From Brachypodius melanocephalos (lineage: Eukaryota > Chordata > Aves > Passeriformes > Pycnonotidae): a stretch of 64,000 nucleotides of DNA. The position numbers and the translations under genes are program-made. Position 1 is the stretch's first letter. Each line of letters opens with the position of its first letter. The DNA lies in NCBI GenBank assembly GCA_013398615.1, contig VZSR01000514.1:10459256-10523255 (forward strand). Direction: 5' to 3'. Of the stretch, positions 11,701 through 22,650 are shown piece by piece. Below the pieces are notes generated by a model, which was given only the letters and a program-made list of their open reading frames with translations, was not told the DNA's origin and searched no databases.

Positions 11701-13339
11701 AAAGAATACTAAATATAATAATTTTTAATTGCATATGGGTGTTTCAAAGTCTCTTCAGGACCTGGTAACTTCTCCCTGTCACAGAGCCAAGCAGGGCAGG
11801 CAGGTAAAGGGAGGAAATATCCCAACAGAGAATCAGGGTTCATTATTTACTTTAGCAATGTTGCTTTTACTTTAATTATATGATCAAGGCTCCAGTATGG
11901 CTTTACTGGGTTACTGCCAATTCCTGGAAGACCTGGAGAATGCAGGACAAAAGCCCTGGTAGGTGAAGCCAAGAGAGCAGCTTAACACTATTGTGCAATC
12001 TGTGAGAGGTGTGACACCAATCTGAGGAATTAATCCACAGAAAAATTATGTAGTAACAACAACTGAGGAATAAAAAGCACTGCACTTTAAGTGACTAAAA
12101 GAGCATGGAGGACTGGATGTGCTTTCCCTGTGACTTCAGGCTGCCTCCCAGTAACCCAGTGTCCATTTCCTCAACTCATGACACATACTTTACATACCTG
12201 CAAAAATGATTTTAGCTTTGTATTTTGGAATTCCTTTCACAGTGTAGGCCCATTTCCGAGCCAGTTTACAGGCAGTTTCTCCAGCTTCCACTCCTAAAAG
12301 GTAAACCAACACCATTATCAGTTTCACACATGAAACAGGCCATCAGTGCAGCAGAAAATGTTACACAGCCCTTAAATCTCAGGAAGAAGAACTAAAATGG
12401 AAACAAAATATTTCTTTACCCGTGTTCATTGGAAGAACTTTGTTATAATTGAACATTTTGGTGACCAGCTCCTCATATTCTCCAAGGACATCGTTGTAGA
12501 ATGCCCTGGATGTCAGGGTCAGTTTTTCAGACTGGGCTTTCAGAGCATCCACGATTTTTGGGTGACAGTGCCCTTGGTTGACTGCACTGTAAGCACTCAG
12601 AAAGTCAAAATACTTTCTACCTTCAACATCCCACACGTAAACACCTGGGAAAACAAACCTGTGGTCAGTACACAAAATAAAAGAAGACACAAAACAAAAA
12701 AAAAAGGTCCTTCTAATTAAAGACCAGAGTAAATTTAAATTAAGTGATAATACATGAACAGCCCACAAGGACTTAGATAGGGTTCCAATGCACCTTTACA
12801 TGTTCACATTAACATTAAACCTCTCCACACAAGGTAACAGACAAAATTAAGTTGATTGAAGATTTTCTTGCTATGTTATTCTGGAAATTATCAACACTTT
12901 AAATCATTTCAGAGACGGCACAGTTTTTTCAGGTACCCTTGTGCATAATGATCCAGCTCTCTAATCAACAATCAGCTGGCTTTATTTCATCAATGACCTC
13001 AATCCAACCCCCCCAAAAAAACCAAAACAAAACAACAAAGATTCAGAAATCAATCAGGTCAAAATCATTCTGCCCTGATCTCGTTCACCTACACAGACAC
13101 ACCTCATCTACAACCTCCAGGAAAAACCTAAATAAAATACCTTTTCCTCTTTCCAGAGCAACAGGCAGTGGGTGATAGTTGTGGGCACCATACTTGGCCT
13201 CACGTTCAAAGATGAAGTCAGAGGAGGGAGGCCCCTGGATGGTTTTTTTAGGAGCAACTGAGGTAGCAGAGCTCAGAGAGGAGTGAAGGCCTCGGCAGAG
13301 AACAGCAAGGCTCTGGGAGCGGGTCAGCTTGGAAAGCAT
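5575..13339 (-). CDS. OAT: ornithine aminotransferase, mitochondrial (complete, 9 coding exons)
   Basis: OAT is a PLP-dependent class III aminotransferase of the mitochondrial matrix. It converts ornithine and 2-oxoglutarate to glutamate semialdehyde and glutamate. Coding segments, read on the minus strand, are 13141-13339, 12420-12644, 12198-12293, 10462-10589, 9055-9177, 8312-8440, 7551-7664, 6649-6793 and 5575-5735. They sum to 1,320 nt, giving 439 residues, the same length as human OAT. All junctions are GT-AG and the phase is continuous. The N-terminus is Arg/Ser-rich and lacks acids, as in a matrix targeting peptide. Family-critical residues fall at the human numbers: Arg180, Glu235, Asp263 (ADEIQ), Lys292 (LGKALSGG, the PLP Schiff-base lysine), Thr322 (GSTYGGN) and Arg413. 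No disabling change is seen. Confidence 0.97.
6649..6793 (-). CDS. OAT: OAT coding exon 8 (residues 339-386)
   Basis: The acceptor is TTCTCTTTAG and the donor AAAG|GTGAGG. It encodes VIEEENLA through TAVRGKGLLNAIVI to RETK plus one base. This is the small C-terminal domain region of the aminotransferase fold. Confidence 0.96.
7551..7664 (-). CDS. OAT: OAT coding exon 7 (residues 301-338)
   Basis: Phase 0 at both ends, 38 codons from VSAVLCDDEIM to AMAALE, including GEHGSTYGGNP with Thr322, which contacts the PLP phosphate of the neighbouring subunit. The donor GTTTGT is the weakest in this gene by eye. Confidence 0.96.
8312..8440 (-). CDS. OAT: OAT coding exon 6 (residues 258-300, PLP lysine)
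   Basis: Forty-three codons, phase 0 at both ends. It carries VLFIADEIQTGLARTG with Asp263, which pairs with the pyridine nitrogen of PLP, and LLGKALSGGLYP with Lys292. Human has GRW where this reads GKM, outside the catalytic residues. Confidence 0.97.
9055..9177 (-). CDS. OAT: OAT coding exon 5 (residues 217-257)
   Basis: Forty-one codons from RALQDPNVAAFMVEP through IQGEAGVIVPDKGYL to CTKHN, phase 0 at both ends, acceptor TGTTGCAG and donor GTGAGA. It contains Glu235, which binds the substrate-side arginine in the human enzyme. Confidence 0.97.
10116..10218 (-). mobile_element. CR1 LINE 3'-end fragment
   Basis: The plus strand reads AGAATCACAGGATGG... followed by CCATGGGCAGGGACA and CCACTAGACCAGG. 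This is the complement of the avian CR1 3' untranslated end. It lies in an OAT intron. Confidence 0.85.
10462..10589 (-). CDS. OAT: OAT coding exon 4 (residues 174-216)
   Basis: It begins by completing an Ala codon and reads GNFWGRTMSAISSSTDP, then GFGPFMPGF and YNDLPALE. Acceptor is a run of T ending CCAG, donor GTATTT. Arg180 (WGR) is the human ornithine/2-oxoglutarate-contacting region. Confidence 0.96.
12198..12293 (-). CDS. OAT: OAT coding exon 3 (residues 142-173)
   Basis: Ninety-six nt with acceptor CTTTTAG and donor GCAG|GTATGT. It encodes VEAGETACKLARKW then TVKGIPKYKAKIIFA, matching the vertebrate protein with few differences. Confidence 0.96.
12420..12644 (-). CDS. OAT: OAT coding exon 2 (residues 67-141)
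   Basis: Acceptor TTTTCCCAG, donor ACGG|GTAAAG. It encodes VYVWDVEGRKYFDFL, then SAVNQGHCHPKIV and KVLPMNT. This is the segment binding the cofactor ring region of the large domain. Confidence 0.96.
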
Positions 13340-13367
13340 GATGGACTTCAGGAAATCTGATACAGAC
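13141..13367 (-). CDS. OAT: OAT exon with start codon (28 nt of 5' UTR plus residues 1-66)
   Basis: The acceptor CCCCCTCCAG ends at 13368. The ATG at 13339-13337 is the first in the exon and gives the same 439-residue length as human. Residues 1-30 are Arg/Ser-rich with no acid, as expected for a mitochondrial presequence. The mature region begins near SVAPKKT and continues FEREAKYGAHNYHPLP. The 28 nt upstream of the ATG are untranslated and imply a further noncoding exon. Confidence 0.95.
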
Positions 13368-13800
13368 CTGGAGGGGGAAAAAAGAAAGAAAGTTAATAAT
13401 TAGCACTAAGAACACTTCAGAAGTAATGTCTGACATGATTGAAGTGGTTTTACTGCCAGGATTACAGGTTCCTCAACTATTTTGCAATTCAGCCAAGAAA
13501 GCTCATATGAAGTATGAATTAATGTGGGATTAACATCAAACAAGTCATTTTTTCTGTTCTCTACACTTACAGAAACCGAAAGAAAACTAAACTGTGTGAC
13601 TCAGCAAGTCTAGGAACTAGACTTAGGATGTTAGATCATTTTTCCTGTAAGTGTTCCTTTTTCGCTGCACCTTAAATTCTGATTTACTAATATAAACTAC
13701 AGTAAGAAAAGGTAAGTTCATCAAATTTCTTGTTCTGTTGAAATGCCCATTTTCTACCACGTTGTCATCAGACAAACCATGTCACAAACTTCCACGATAT

Positions 13801-13948
13801 TGGCTATCCCTGGAAGTGCCCAAGGCCAGGTTGGATGGGGCTTGGAGCAAGCTGAGATAGTGGAAGGTGTCCCTGCCCATGGCAGGGGGTAGCATTGGAT
13901 GAGCTTTAAGGTCCCTTCCAACCCAAACCATTCTGGGATTCTGTGATC
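13801..13948 (+). mobile_element. CR1 LINE 3'-end fragment
   Basis: Sense-oriented CR1 tail: GGCCAGGTTGGATGGGGC, CCCTGCCCATGGCAGG, TTCCAACCCAAACC and the terminal ATTCTGTGAT typical of CR1 3' ends. It lies in OAT intron 1. Confidence 0.88.
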
Positions 13949-15852
13949 AAATAAATAGATGGAAAGTAAGAGTCAGTTATTAATGATCATTAGAGCACTT
14001 TGTATTTTCCCAGCAATTTGCCCTGGATACATAACCTTGTACTTTCATCATTTAGGGATAACCTGAGGGTAGGATTTTTTGAGGCAAATGCACTTTCATT
14101 TTTTTTCTCCATGCTTGCATCTCAGTCCATATAAAGATGCTTCCCAGAAAAGAGGATGTGAGTTGGCACTTGAAAAGCTGTTTGAGGAAACTCTTCCCAC
14201 AGCAGGGAACAGCAGAGAAGACAATGGTTCCCAAAGCTCAGGTTTCTGGTCTCACAGAACATGACACTTACAGACTGGCAAAAGGATTAAACCCCAAAGG
14301 AGGATCACAGATCACCACAAGTGCTCAGCTTATCAAATGCAACCTCCTTATAACTCCACAGCAAAGTGAAGAGCTGAGCGGCCTGGACACTGCTGTACCA
14401 CCCAACAGAAGCAGACTGCAAAACCTACCCAAAATACAGGCATTAAATAGCAACAGAAGGATGCAAGGATGGCTTACACAAGGGTGCTGTTATTTCAGGC
14501 TGCTTGCAGAAGACAGGAGTATTAAGTCATGGATTTATCCCTAATTTATTTTGGAAAAAAATCCACACCCTTAATGTGCTGCCTTGAACAGAGAGGTATT
14601 TCTTTCAGCAGACTCCTCAGGTATTACTTTGCTGCTCCTCACTTCTAACCAAAGCAAAGACGTTTTTCTCCATCTACCAAAATCCATGTGTTCAGGAAGA
14701 GTCAATATTCTCCATTTCAGCAAGAGATGAAGGCTGCACAGCTCTGGGCATGTTTCCAGCTGTTAAAGATTAGCCCTTTGTGCTAATACTTTTCAAGATT
14801 GTTACTCAAGGATTTTGCAAACAAAAAAGACAAATACATCTCTGTGCAAGAAAAAAATTTTGATGACTCAAAATTTCAATCTGCTCAACCCCTAAAATGT
14901 AATTGATCTGTGACATCCTGGTCCCTGGCACACCTCCATGGCAGAGCAGCTAATCCTATCACAAGCTTCTGTATTTTGGAAATTTTCCAGACATTTCCTG
15001 AAATAAAAGTTACAAAGAAGTTAAACTCTTATCTGCCCTGTATCAGACATACCTCTCTGCATGAAGGATCACAGATGTCCAGTTTGAGGTTCTTGTTTTA
15101 CTTCTTGCATATTGGAAAATATTAATCAGATTTTTTTAAAGGGGCTTTTTCCTCCATGAAGGGAATTGCCCTGCAAACTGTGCTAGTGAGGCCACATCAC
15201 TTTAGCCAAGGTGTGGAAGATTACATGGAGAAGGGCTGAGTAAAGCTGAGAATTACAGATGAATCTGGACTTAAAAGGAGGGGGAAAATTTAGGGTTGAT
15301 CAGCAACACAAGATGAACAGAAATTTCAAGAAAGAGGAGGGGCATAATAAGGAAAAAAACCCAAGCAAACAAAATGAAATAAAATCAAACTCATTACTGA
15401 CTGTGAGAAATATGATCTTGCACTGCACAGGCAGTATAGGAATTAGAAGCCACGGAATTACACCAACTGGAAGAGGTCTTGCATCAGAATAGAAAAACCA
15501 CTCAAAACACAGCTGTAAAACACTTGATCAGCTTTCCTCAGCTGTTGAGCAAGGTCATCCAGACAGGAGGCTGCAGATTGCACAGGTAAATTGAATGGTT
15601 GTATGTACCTGACACTGAAAAACAGCCCAAGGTAAATGGGGGATATTGTCAAACACCTAAGAACACTCAGGTTCATGTTGATAGAGCAGAGGGAATCAAT
15701 AGCACACTGCAGACTCTACCAGCTGAATCAAAGGGGTGAGCACTCAAGGGGACAGGGAGTGGGGACATCACTGTGGACACACCAAGCTACCTCTGCAGAC
15801 CGGCACCACAGCAGGAAAAGCCCAGGATCTAGGCTGGCAGACAAGAACTGCA

Positions 15853-16216
15853 GGATCACAGAATCACTGAGGCTGGAAAAGACCTCTGAGATCACCAAGT
15901 CCAACCTTGTGCCCAATGCCCACCTTGTCACCAGCCCAGAGCACTGAGTGCCACATCCAGACCTTCCTTGGACACGTCCAGGGACAGAGACTCCACCACC
16001 GCTCTGGGCAGCCCCTTCCAATACCAAATCACCTTTTCAGTGAAGAATTTCCTCCTGATGTCCAACCTAAACTTCCTCTGGCACAGCTTGAGCCCGTTTC
16101 CTGTCGTCCTGTCCCTTGTTACCTGGGAGAAGAGCCAGATCCCCACCTGGTACAGTCCCCTTTCAGGGACTTGTAGAAAGGGATAAAGATCCCCTCTGAG
16201 CCTTCTTTTCTTCAGG
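15853..16216 (-). mobile_element. CR1 LINE fragment near the OAT promoter
   Basis: About 360 bp of antisense CR1 sequence. It starts with the CACAGAATCA tail complement and runs through GAATTTCCTCCTGATGTCC and CCTGTCCCTTGTTACC. It lies in OAT intron 1, about 300 bp from the presumed exon 1 donor. Confidence 0.85.
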
Positions 16217-16221
16217 GGAAG

Positions 16222-16244
16222 AAAAAAAAAAAAAAAAAAAAAAA
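16222..16244. repeat. poly(A) tract
   Basis: Twenty-three consecutive A on the plus strand, between the CR1 fragment and the OAT promoter. Its length is likely to be polymorphic or assembly-sensitive. Confidence 0.9.
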
Positions 16245-16512
16245 GGCAATAAACCCAGCGGTGAAATAGCAGATCCTCGCCATCTCCCCGACAAGGCCAA
16301 TGTCAAAGACAGTGCAGAGACAAGGATGTAGCATCGCCGAGCGGGGCTGACAGAGGCACAGAGGAGGGGACGGGCTGTCACCTCCCCCGCTCCCCGCACA
16401 GCGACAGCGCTCCCGGGGCCTTGCCGACGGGGCCGGCTGCGACGGCACTGAACCGGGGCACGGTGGCCCGGAGAGAGGCAGGAATGGCCTCCGAGGGCCG
16501 GACGGGCCGTAC

Positions 16513-16610
16513 CTGGTGCTGCGGGAGCTGCTGGAGGTGCCGGAGGTGCTGCCGGTGCCGGAGGTGCTGCCGGTGCCGGGGCCCGCGGATAAGAGGCGGA
16601 TGCAGCCGCG
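16513..16610 (-). other. OAT: probable noncoding OAT exon 1
   Basis: On the minus strand a strong donor, CACCAG|GTACGG, occurs at 16,513/16,512 in a CpG island. The start-codon exon has an acceptor upstream of its ATG, so an upstream noncoding exon must exist. This is the best donor in the nearest CpG-rich promoter. The upstream boundary (transcription start) is a guess. Confidence 0.55.
16536..16580. repeat. 18-bp GC-rich tandem repeat, about 2.5 copies
   Basis: The unit GGTGCCGGAGGTGCTGCC occurs at 16,536-16,553 and 16,554-16,571, followed by a partial copy. It lies in the presumed OAT 5' UTR exon. Confidence 0.85.
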
Positions 16611-17060
16611 GGCCACTGTCACTTCTCCTCGCCCCGCCCCTTACGTTACCATAATCGCGCCCGCCGATTGGCTCTTGGGACTGATTGGCAGCCAACGCCC
16701 ACGCGCTGGGGCACCTCCCCGTGGAGCAGGTGCTCCCCATTGGCGGGCGCGCGCGCGCTAGGGCCCCGCCCACCCGCTTCCCTCAGGGGCGGTGCCCGCG
16801 GGCCCGGCCCGCCGCATCCCCCCGGCCCTCAAAGCGAGGGCTCCGATCCCTTTTCCCTTACCGCCTTCCCCCATCCCTCAAACCGGGATCCCCGTCCCTC
16901 AGACTGGGGGCTCGACTCTCCTCTGACGATTTAGGCTTGGGAGCGATCTTTGTAGCCACAGAATCCCCCACACCTTGGCGGGATGAACGCCCCGGCTCCG
17001 CCCCAGCGCCCTCCCGCTTCTGTCACCGCTCAGCCGCGCTTGAGCCCTCGAGGAAGTCAC
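16611..17060 (-). promoter_or_regulatory. OAT: OAT CpG-island promoter with three CCAAT boxes
   Basis: CpG-dense sequence upstream of the presumed exon 1. Three ATTGG motifs on the plus strand (CCAAT on the minus strand) lie near 16,665, 16,685 and 16,740. GC boxes (CCCCGCCC) flank them. There is no clear TATA box, which fits a housekeeping promoter. Confidence 0.6.
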
Positions 17061-17697
17061 TGTAGAAAAGGGCCAGCACTGAAAAAAAAAATGGGAAGGA
17101 ATTGGGAAAACATTCCTGGGAATGGGAAGTGCGTGATATGGTGGTGGTAACTCCGCTGGTGGCTGCAGGTTCCCCAGGGATGTGATGACAAGTGCTCTGT
17201 CTGTGTTCAGTCCTGACTTTTCTAGAAGATGTGCATGAGCTTTTACCGGATCTTTTACTATAGGGCTAACAGAAAATCATTCGAAATAACAGCCAGGAAT
17301 TCGCTAATTGTGCTAAGGAATTCCTCATGGAGCTCCTGTGCCAGGTGTTTTTGCCTGTACGCATCAATCTCTCCCCCAGTCCGTCACGGTCCATTCAGCG
17401 TACCCATGCCCTGCCCTTCTCCGCATGGAAGGGCATCGATGGAACCCTGAACTTCAGGCTCTACTGCCTCGGGAGAGACGGAGGGAATGTGGGGGGAATG
17501 AGGTCGAGGTGTGCTCTGAGCAGGAGGTTTGAGCTGGGACCAGCAGGTGAGCAGGGACAGGCTGGAACGAGCCATCACAATCCTGACCTTTCCCCAGGCT
17601 AAATTACACCTGGAGAGCATGTTGTAACCAGAAGATCTGGACGTTTAAGGGGAACTGTGAGATGTGTTTCATAAATACGTTATCCAAAAAAATAATT

Positions 17698-18163
17698 GAC
17701 TGGTTTGGTTGGAAAGGACGTTAAAGATCATCCAGTTCCATCTGCTACCATGGCAGGGATACCTTCCACTATGCCAGGTTGCTCCAAGCCCCAATGTCCA
17801 GCCTGGCCTTGGGCACTGCCAGGAATCCAGGGGCAGCCACAGCTGCTCTGGGCACCCTGTGCCAGGGCCTCATCACCCTCCCAGGGAACAATTCCTGCCC
17901 AATATCCCATCCAGCCCTGCCCTCTGGCAGGTGGAAGCCATTCCCTGTGTCCCGTCCCTCCATGTCCCTCTCCAGCGCTCTTGGAGCTCCTTTAGGCACT
18001 GGAAGGGGCTCTGAGCTCTCTTCTCTTCTTCAAGCTGAACAATTCAAATTCTCTCAGCCTTTACTCATAGGAGAGGTGTTCCATCATTGTAATCATTGCT
18101 TTGCCCTCCTCTGGGCTTGCTCCAACACTCCAGGTGGGATCTCACAAGAGCAGAGTACAGAAG
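17698..18163 (-). mobile_element. CR1 LINE fragment, about 465 bp
   Basis: The longest antisense CR1 copy here. It has TTGGAAAGGACG, CCATGGCAGGGATACC, CAGGTTGCTCCAAGCCCC, TAGGAGAGGTGTTCC and GCAGAGTACAG, in the order of the CR1 3' region complement. Confidence 0.88.
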
Positions 18164-19892
18164 AAAACAGATAATATTCCACTTTTTCTCATATCCATGT
18201 CACTAGGAAGAGTAACAAAAAACCAAGCGTGCCCTCAAATTGGTTTAGATTCATCCAAATAGGTTCTTTTCACAATAAGCAGAAAAGTATAGAAAGAACA
18301 ATACTTGTTCAAAGGATAAAGTAACACCTATCATATAAGGGAAATACACATTTCAAAATGTAAAGAATGCAAACTAAAGGCAACCAAGATCAATTGAAGT
18401 GCTGAATCTTGGGTTCAGCTCTGCCTCATGGAGGAAACTGCCCCAAGAGGTGGTTTCAGAAGCCAGACATGCAGGAAAACAGCAGATTCCTGTCTGGAAG
18501 GCGGAGATTCAAAAACAAGCAAATAGACAAACAAGCAACCCTCAAGCAAGAAAAGTCTTGCTTGCTTTTGGATTCTGTAAGGTCTGAAAGAAGAAATACA
18601 AACATAATGTGGAATGCACAGATACTATGTGTAAATGTATTTTTTAAAGCTGATACAAACTGTTTCTGGGGTTAAAAGTTATAAATATGAAATAACTCTC
18701 AAACTAGAATCTGGTTAATCAAGACCTGAGAGAAACTGCCTTCAAATCTCTGTTTAATTTAAACCTGATCAGCTTTATGTAGGATCAGTGTCATGGCTCA
18801 CTCTCTTTCCTCATTTGTTTTTGGTATTTATTATTAAGACATAGAAAATATCCACTTTTCTTCTTTAAACACTATGAAGTTGGAATTTTAAACCATTCAC
18901 ATTGTACACAGTAGCAGCTATTACTGTAGATCTTGGAGGAATTGCTCTCAGCTACATGAAGTATTTTATGTAAATAAAAAAAGGAAAACAGAAGCTTAAT
19001 GTGTACTATTTAGTTACCTGTAGATACCTAAAAGACTCCACATGACAGGAACCAAAATATGGAAAAGGGAATCCATGAAATGTTCACATTTTACAGTAAT
19101 TTGCCCTGCAGAAAAGAGGAAAACTCTGACCTACTTGAAGAAAGAGGGTTATTATATTCATTCTGCTAATCCAGAAAATAGAATCTGACATGTAAGTAAA
19201 CCATAAAGTTATAAGAAGGAGCAAGTTAAGTCATGCCAGTTGTTAGAAGTAATTCCACAGCTCTGTCTCTGGCAGGAATGCTCATTGAAGTCGTTGGGAA
19301 TTAGGCTTGAGAAGAGACTGAGGAATTGCATCCCACTTACTGTGGTTATTTAGAGGTAAATAACAGGGAATTGTGTGTCGGTTTGGCTGCACAAGCTCAG
19401 TGTGCGCCAGGGATTCACATGCTGCTCGTGGGAGCAGCTCAAGCACTGATGCCAAGGCAGGATTGCAGGACCCTCATTTGAGTTTAACACTGTCTTAGGA
19501 ATGCTACAGGAAACATCCAGCGTTCCTCAAGAGTTGATGTTTTGCCCCATGGCACCAGTGTTCAATTCTTTGATGGCAGGGGACAGTTCCTCACCTCAGA
19601 GCACAGGCTGGGTATGGAGTTCACCCAAGCCAGGAGGCTCAAGGTGCAAGTTCATCATTACCTAAAACCAGCACACATCTACAGAACTGGCACAAGGACA
19701 GTGCCACCTCTCTTCCCACCCATAGCAAAGCCACAAGGATAAGCTTCACCCTTTCTCCTCTTGTTGAAACTCTGCTGCCACTCAGCAAAAATGAAAAAGA
19801 GGCACTCTGAGCTGAAGGCAGGTTTGAAGGCAAACCTCACAGTCAACATTGCCCTGGGGAACTCAACCTTCAGTCCCAGTCAGACAATGAAG

Positions 19893-20236
19893 GATATAAA
19901 GCTACTGGAAAGTGACCAGAGGAAGCTACCAGGATGCTGAAGGGTTTGGATGGGAAACTGTACAAGTGGCAGCTGAGGTCACTTGATTTGTTCAGTCTGG
20001 AGGAGAGGGGACTGAGGGGAGACCTCATTGCACCCTGCAGCTTCCTCATGATGGGAAGAGGACAAGCACCACTGAGCCCTGCTCTCTGTAACCGGGAACA
20101 AGGGAATGCCTGGGGCTGTGGCAGGGGAGGTTTACGTGGATATCAGGAAAAGGTTTTCCCCTTTTTCACCCCAGTGGGAGGTCAGGCCTTGAAGGGCAGG
20201 CTCCCCAGGGCAGTGAGCAGAGCCCCCAGCCTGACA
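19893..20236 (+). mobile_element. CR1 LINE fragment
   Basis: Sense-oriented CR1: GTTCAGTCTGGAGGAGAGG, CTGAGGGGAGACCTCATTGC, TATCAGGAAAAGGTTTTCCCC and CTCCCCAGGGCAGTG, colinear with the CR1 3' part. The final CR1 tail is missing. Confidence 0.82.
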
Positions 20237-21941
20237 ATGAAATTACTGGATTGTTCATAGTGCCTTACATAGAAAAATGGCTTTCCATGGCCCATGATTG
20301 TGTTATTCTGGTTATTTACTGACAGTAGAACTCTACATTAAGACATATCTTGCAGGACAAGAAACCTTAGCCTTTCCTGCAACACAACTAGAATATTTCA
20401 CAGTGCAGTGTGTCAGAACAGTGCAGCAACAAATTGTAATACATGCAAAGCAGATCTGCCTCTCAGGTCCACTTAGAGATTTCTCTTTTAGCTCATATAT
20501 TTCAAGATAGTTGGGCAAAGCATAGCACAGCCCCCTCAAAATAATGAGGTTTTATTGGAAGGGCGTTAGTTAACCCAGCTTAAAGCACCACAAACAACCC
20601 TTAGAGCTGATATTCCTTTTGCAATATCAACCTTGAGCTACAGTTCATATTTTTTCTCCCTGATTTGTATGTTGGCTTATTTTACAAAGATTTCCATGAT
20701 ACTCTGTTAGATGACAGCGTGGATAACTGAATTACAGAATCAAAGGAATTTAAATTGCTGTCTTCTCTCAGGCTTTGTTCCCCATGTTTGAACTTACACT
20801 GTTATTTTCCTCTGCAGCTTAACCATACCTACATCCAGAGCCTTCCACAAATGAGGTGAGACATTTTATTTCTGTGTGAAACTTAAAGGTGAATTATAAG
20901 CTTTTTCATTTCTTGGACTTGTAGTTAACTTAATAAGCCTTTTTACTCACATTTCTGATGAGCATCACATTCCTTGGAACCATACTAGCAAAAAGACACA
21001 AATTGGAGAGAGCTTGGAAAAAACAACCCTTTTTTGGCTTTCCCAAGACAGATTAAAAGAGCTTTATAACTGGCATTTTATAGTATAAAACTCACAAATG
21101 TTAAAATAAAATCCAAATCTTCATTCTTGGATTTTATCAGGACAATGATTTCTGGATAAACTCCTTTACATGCTCTCCTGACTTTGAAAATCTGACCCAG
21201 ATGGCAGCTCTGAGAGCACACAGAAAATGAACATAAATACTTCTAACTGGGTAATAAGAATAAATACCTTGTCAATTTGGCTAATCTCAGGATGGAGCAC
21301 TGAACATCTGGATATGCTTTATCTCAGGAGCTGGGAAACTTCTCAAAATTCCAGCATGACACATCCCCACTGGCCCTGCTGTTGCAGAGTTTGACACTGC
21401 TGCCACCAGGATTGCCAACCTTGCTAAATGGTGAGCACTCAGCTCTGACCTCAGGGCTGCTGTGGTCAGACACTGGATGAGTTACATAATGCACCAGGTC
21501 AGGCTTTGACTGAGCATCACTGAGGTGAAGGATCAGCAAGGTCACCTATTGCATCACCTGTCACTTGTGTCACATCACACCCCCAGATGTGCTGGCACTT
21601 CCTGCACTTCCCCAGTCAGGACTTTAAATGATCCTTAGATTTTTCTAAAATATTAGATAATTCAGAAAATTCAAGGTTTTCTTGATACGTCTTAGGATAA
21701 AGGAATTTGCTTTCAATCCATTATTTAAAGACAATTTCTTTCATCATAAATGTTTTCAAAAATACCACACCTTGAGATATGGAAGTATGGAAAGCATACT
21801 GTCAAAAGGAAGGAATCTTCAGAAAGACCTTTACAGCAATTGCCTACTTTTAAACTATCAAGTGCCTGTTCCTTAGAAGGGACAAGTAAACTGGTAAAGA
21901 ATTTCATTAATTCTTTGCTCTCTGCAGCTTGTCTATCAGAG

Positions 21942-22018
21942 TTCCCTGCCCATGACAGGAGAGTTGGAACTAGATGATCTTTAAGGTCCTTTCCCACCCA
22001 AACTGTTCTAGGATTCAT
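21942..22018 (+). mobile_element. short CR1 3'-end fragment
   Basis: Sense CR1 tail with CCTGCCCATGACAGGAG, GATCTTTAAGGTCC and CACCCAAACTGTTC, then a terminal GGATTCAT. Confidence 0.8.
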
Positions 22019-22650
22019 CAGTTGCTCTTCTGGAGCAATTTCAGTGAAATGCAGCAAATCTTGAATTCACTGATTGTGCTTTGCAGGGTAATTCCCTGGA
22101 AGGGGAATTCAAGGGAAGGTTTCAACTCTGTTGTGTCAGGTTCTTAAAGACCCACAGATATAAAACCTGACATCTTTGAAGGTTCCCGTTTTGCAAAATT
22201 GATGTAATTTCATATATTCTCTTTTTTTAAAAATGAATGTTAAAGGTGTCTTTCTTTAAACAATAGCAGTTCTTTATGATCAAAACTACTATAATAAATC
22301 ATCATGTGTAGAAGGGAAAAAATCTTTTATTTGTATTGATCTCGAACATAGATCTGGTATTACTCAAAGTGTTTTCAGTCTGTCAGAGGCTGCTCAGTGG
22401 AAAAGCACAGATCTTGAATACTGCTAAAATCCCTTTGCAGTGTTGCCTAAGCCCTATGGAATGCCACATTTTTAATTACATTTTTCCTGTGGCATTAGAA
22501 AGAACACAGAAAAAGCGATCATCAGCTTGATGATCGAAAGAAACCAGCTTGGGAACTCTTTGGTGTTGAAGGGGAAATTCTAAGAGAAATGGAGTTTAAT
22601 ATTTGAGCTACAGCAGAAAGCAGTAGTAGTGTTGCTACAGGCTCCATGAA

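Larger units (their letters stand above)
5736..16512 (-). other. OAT: OAT introns
   Basis: Eight internal introns of about 0.13-1.8 kb plus a 3.1 kb first intron (13,368-16,512) that separates the start-codon exon from the presumed noncoding exon. They are AT-rich and contain three CR1 fragments (listed separately) and a 16-nt A run at 11,455-11,470. No other gene is visible inside them. Confidence 0.8.
17061..22590. other. OAT-NKX1-2 intergenic region, proximal part
   Basis: Mostly AT-rich noncoding sequence. Apart from three CR1 fragments, listed separately, no gene, RNA or promoter is recognised. Confidence 0.6.
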
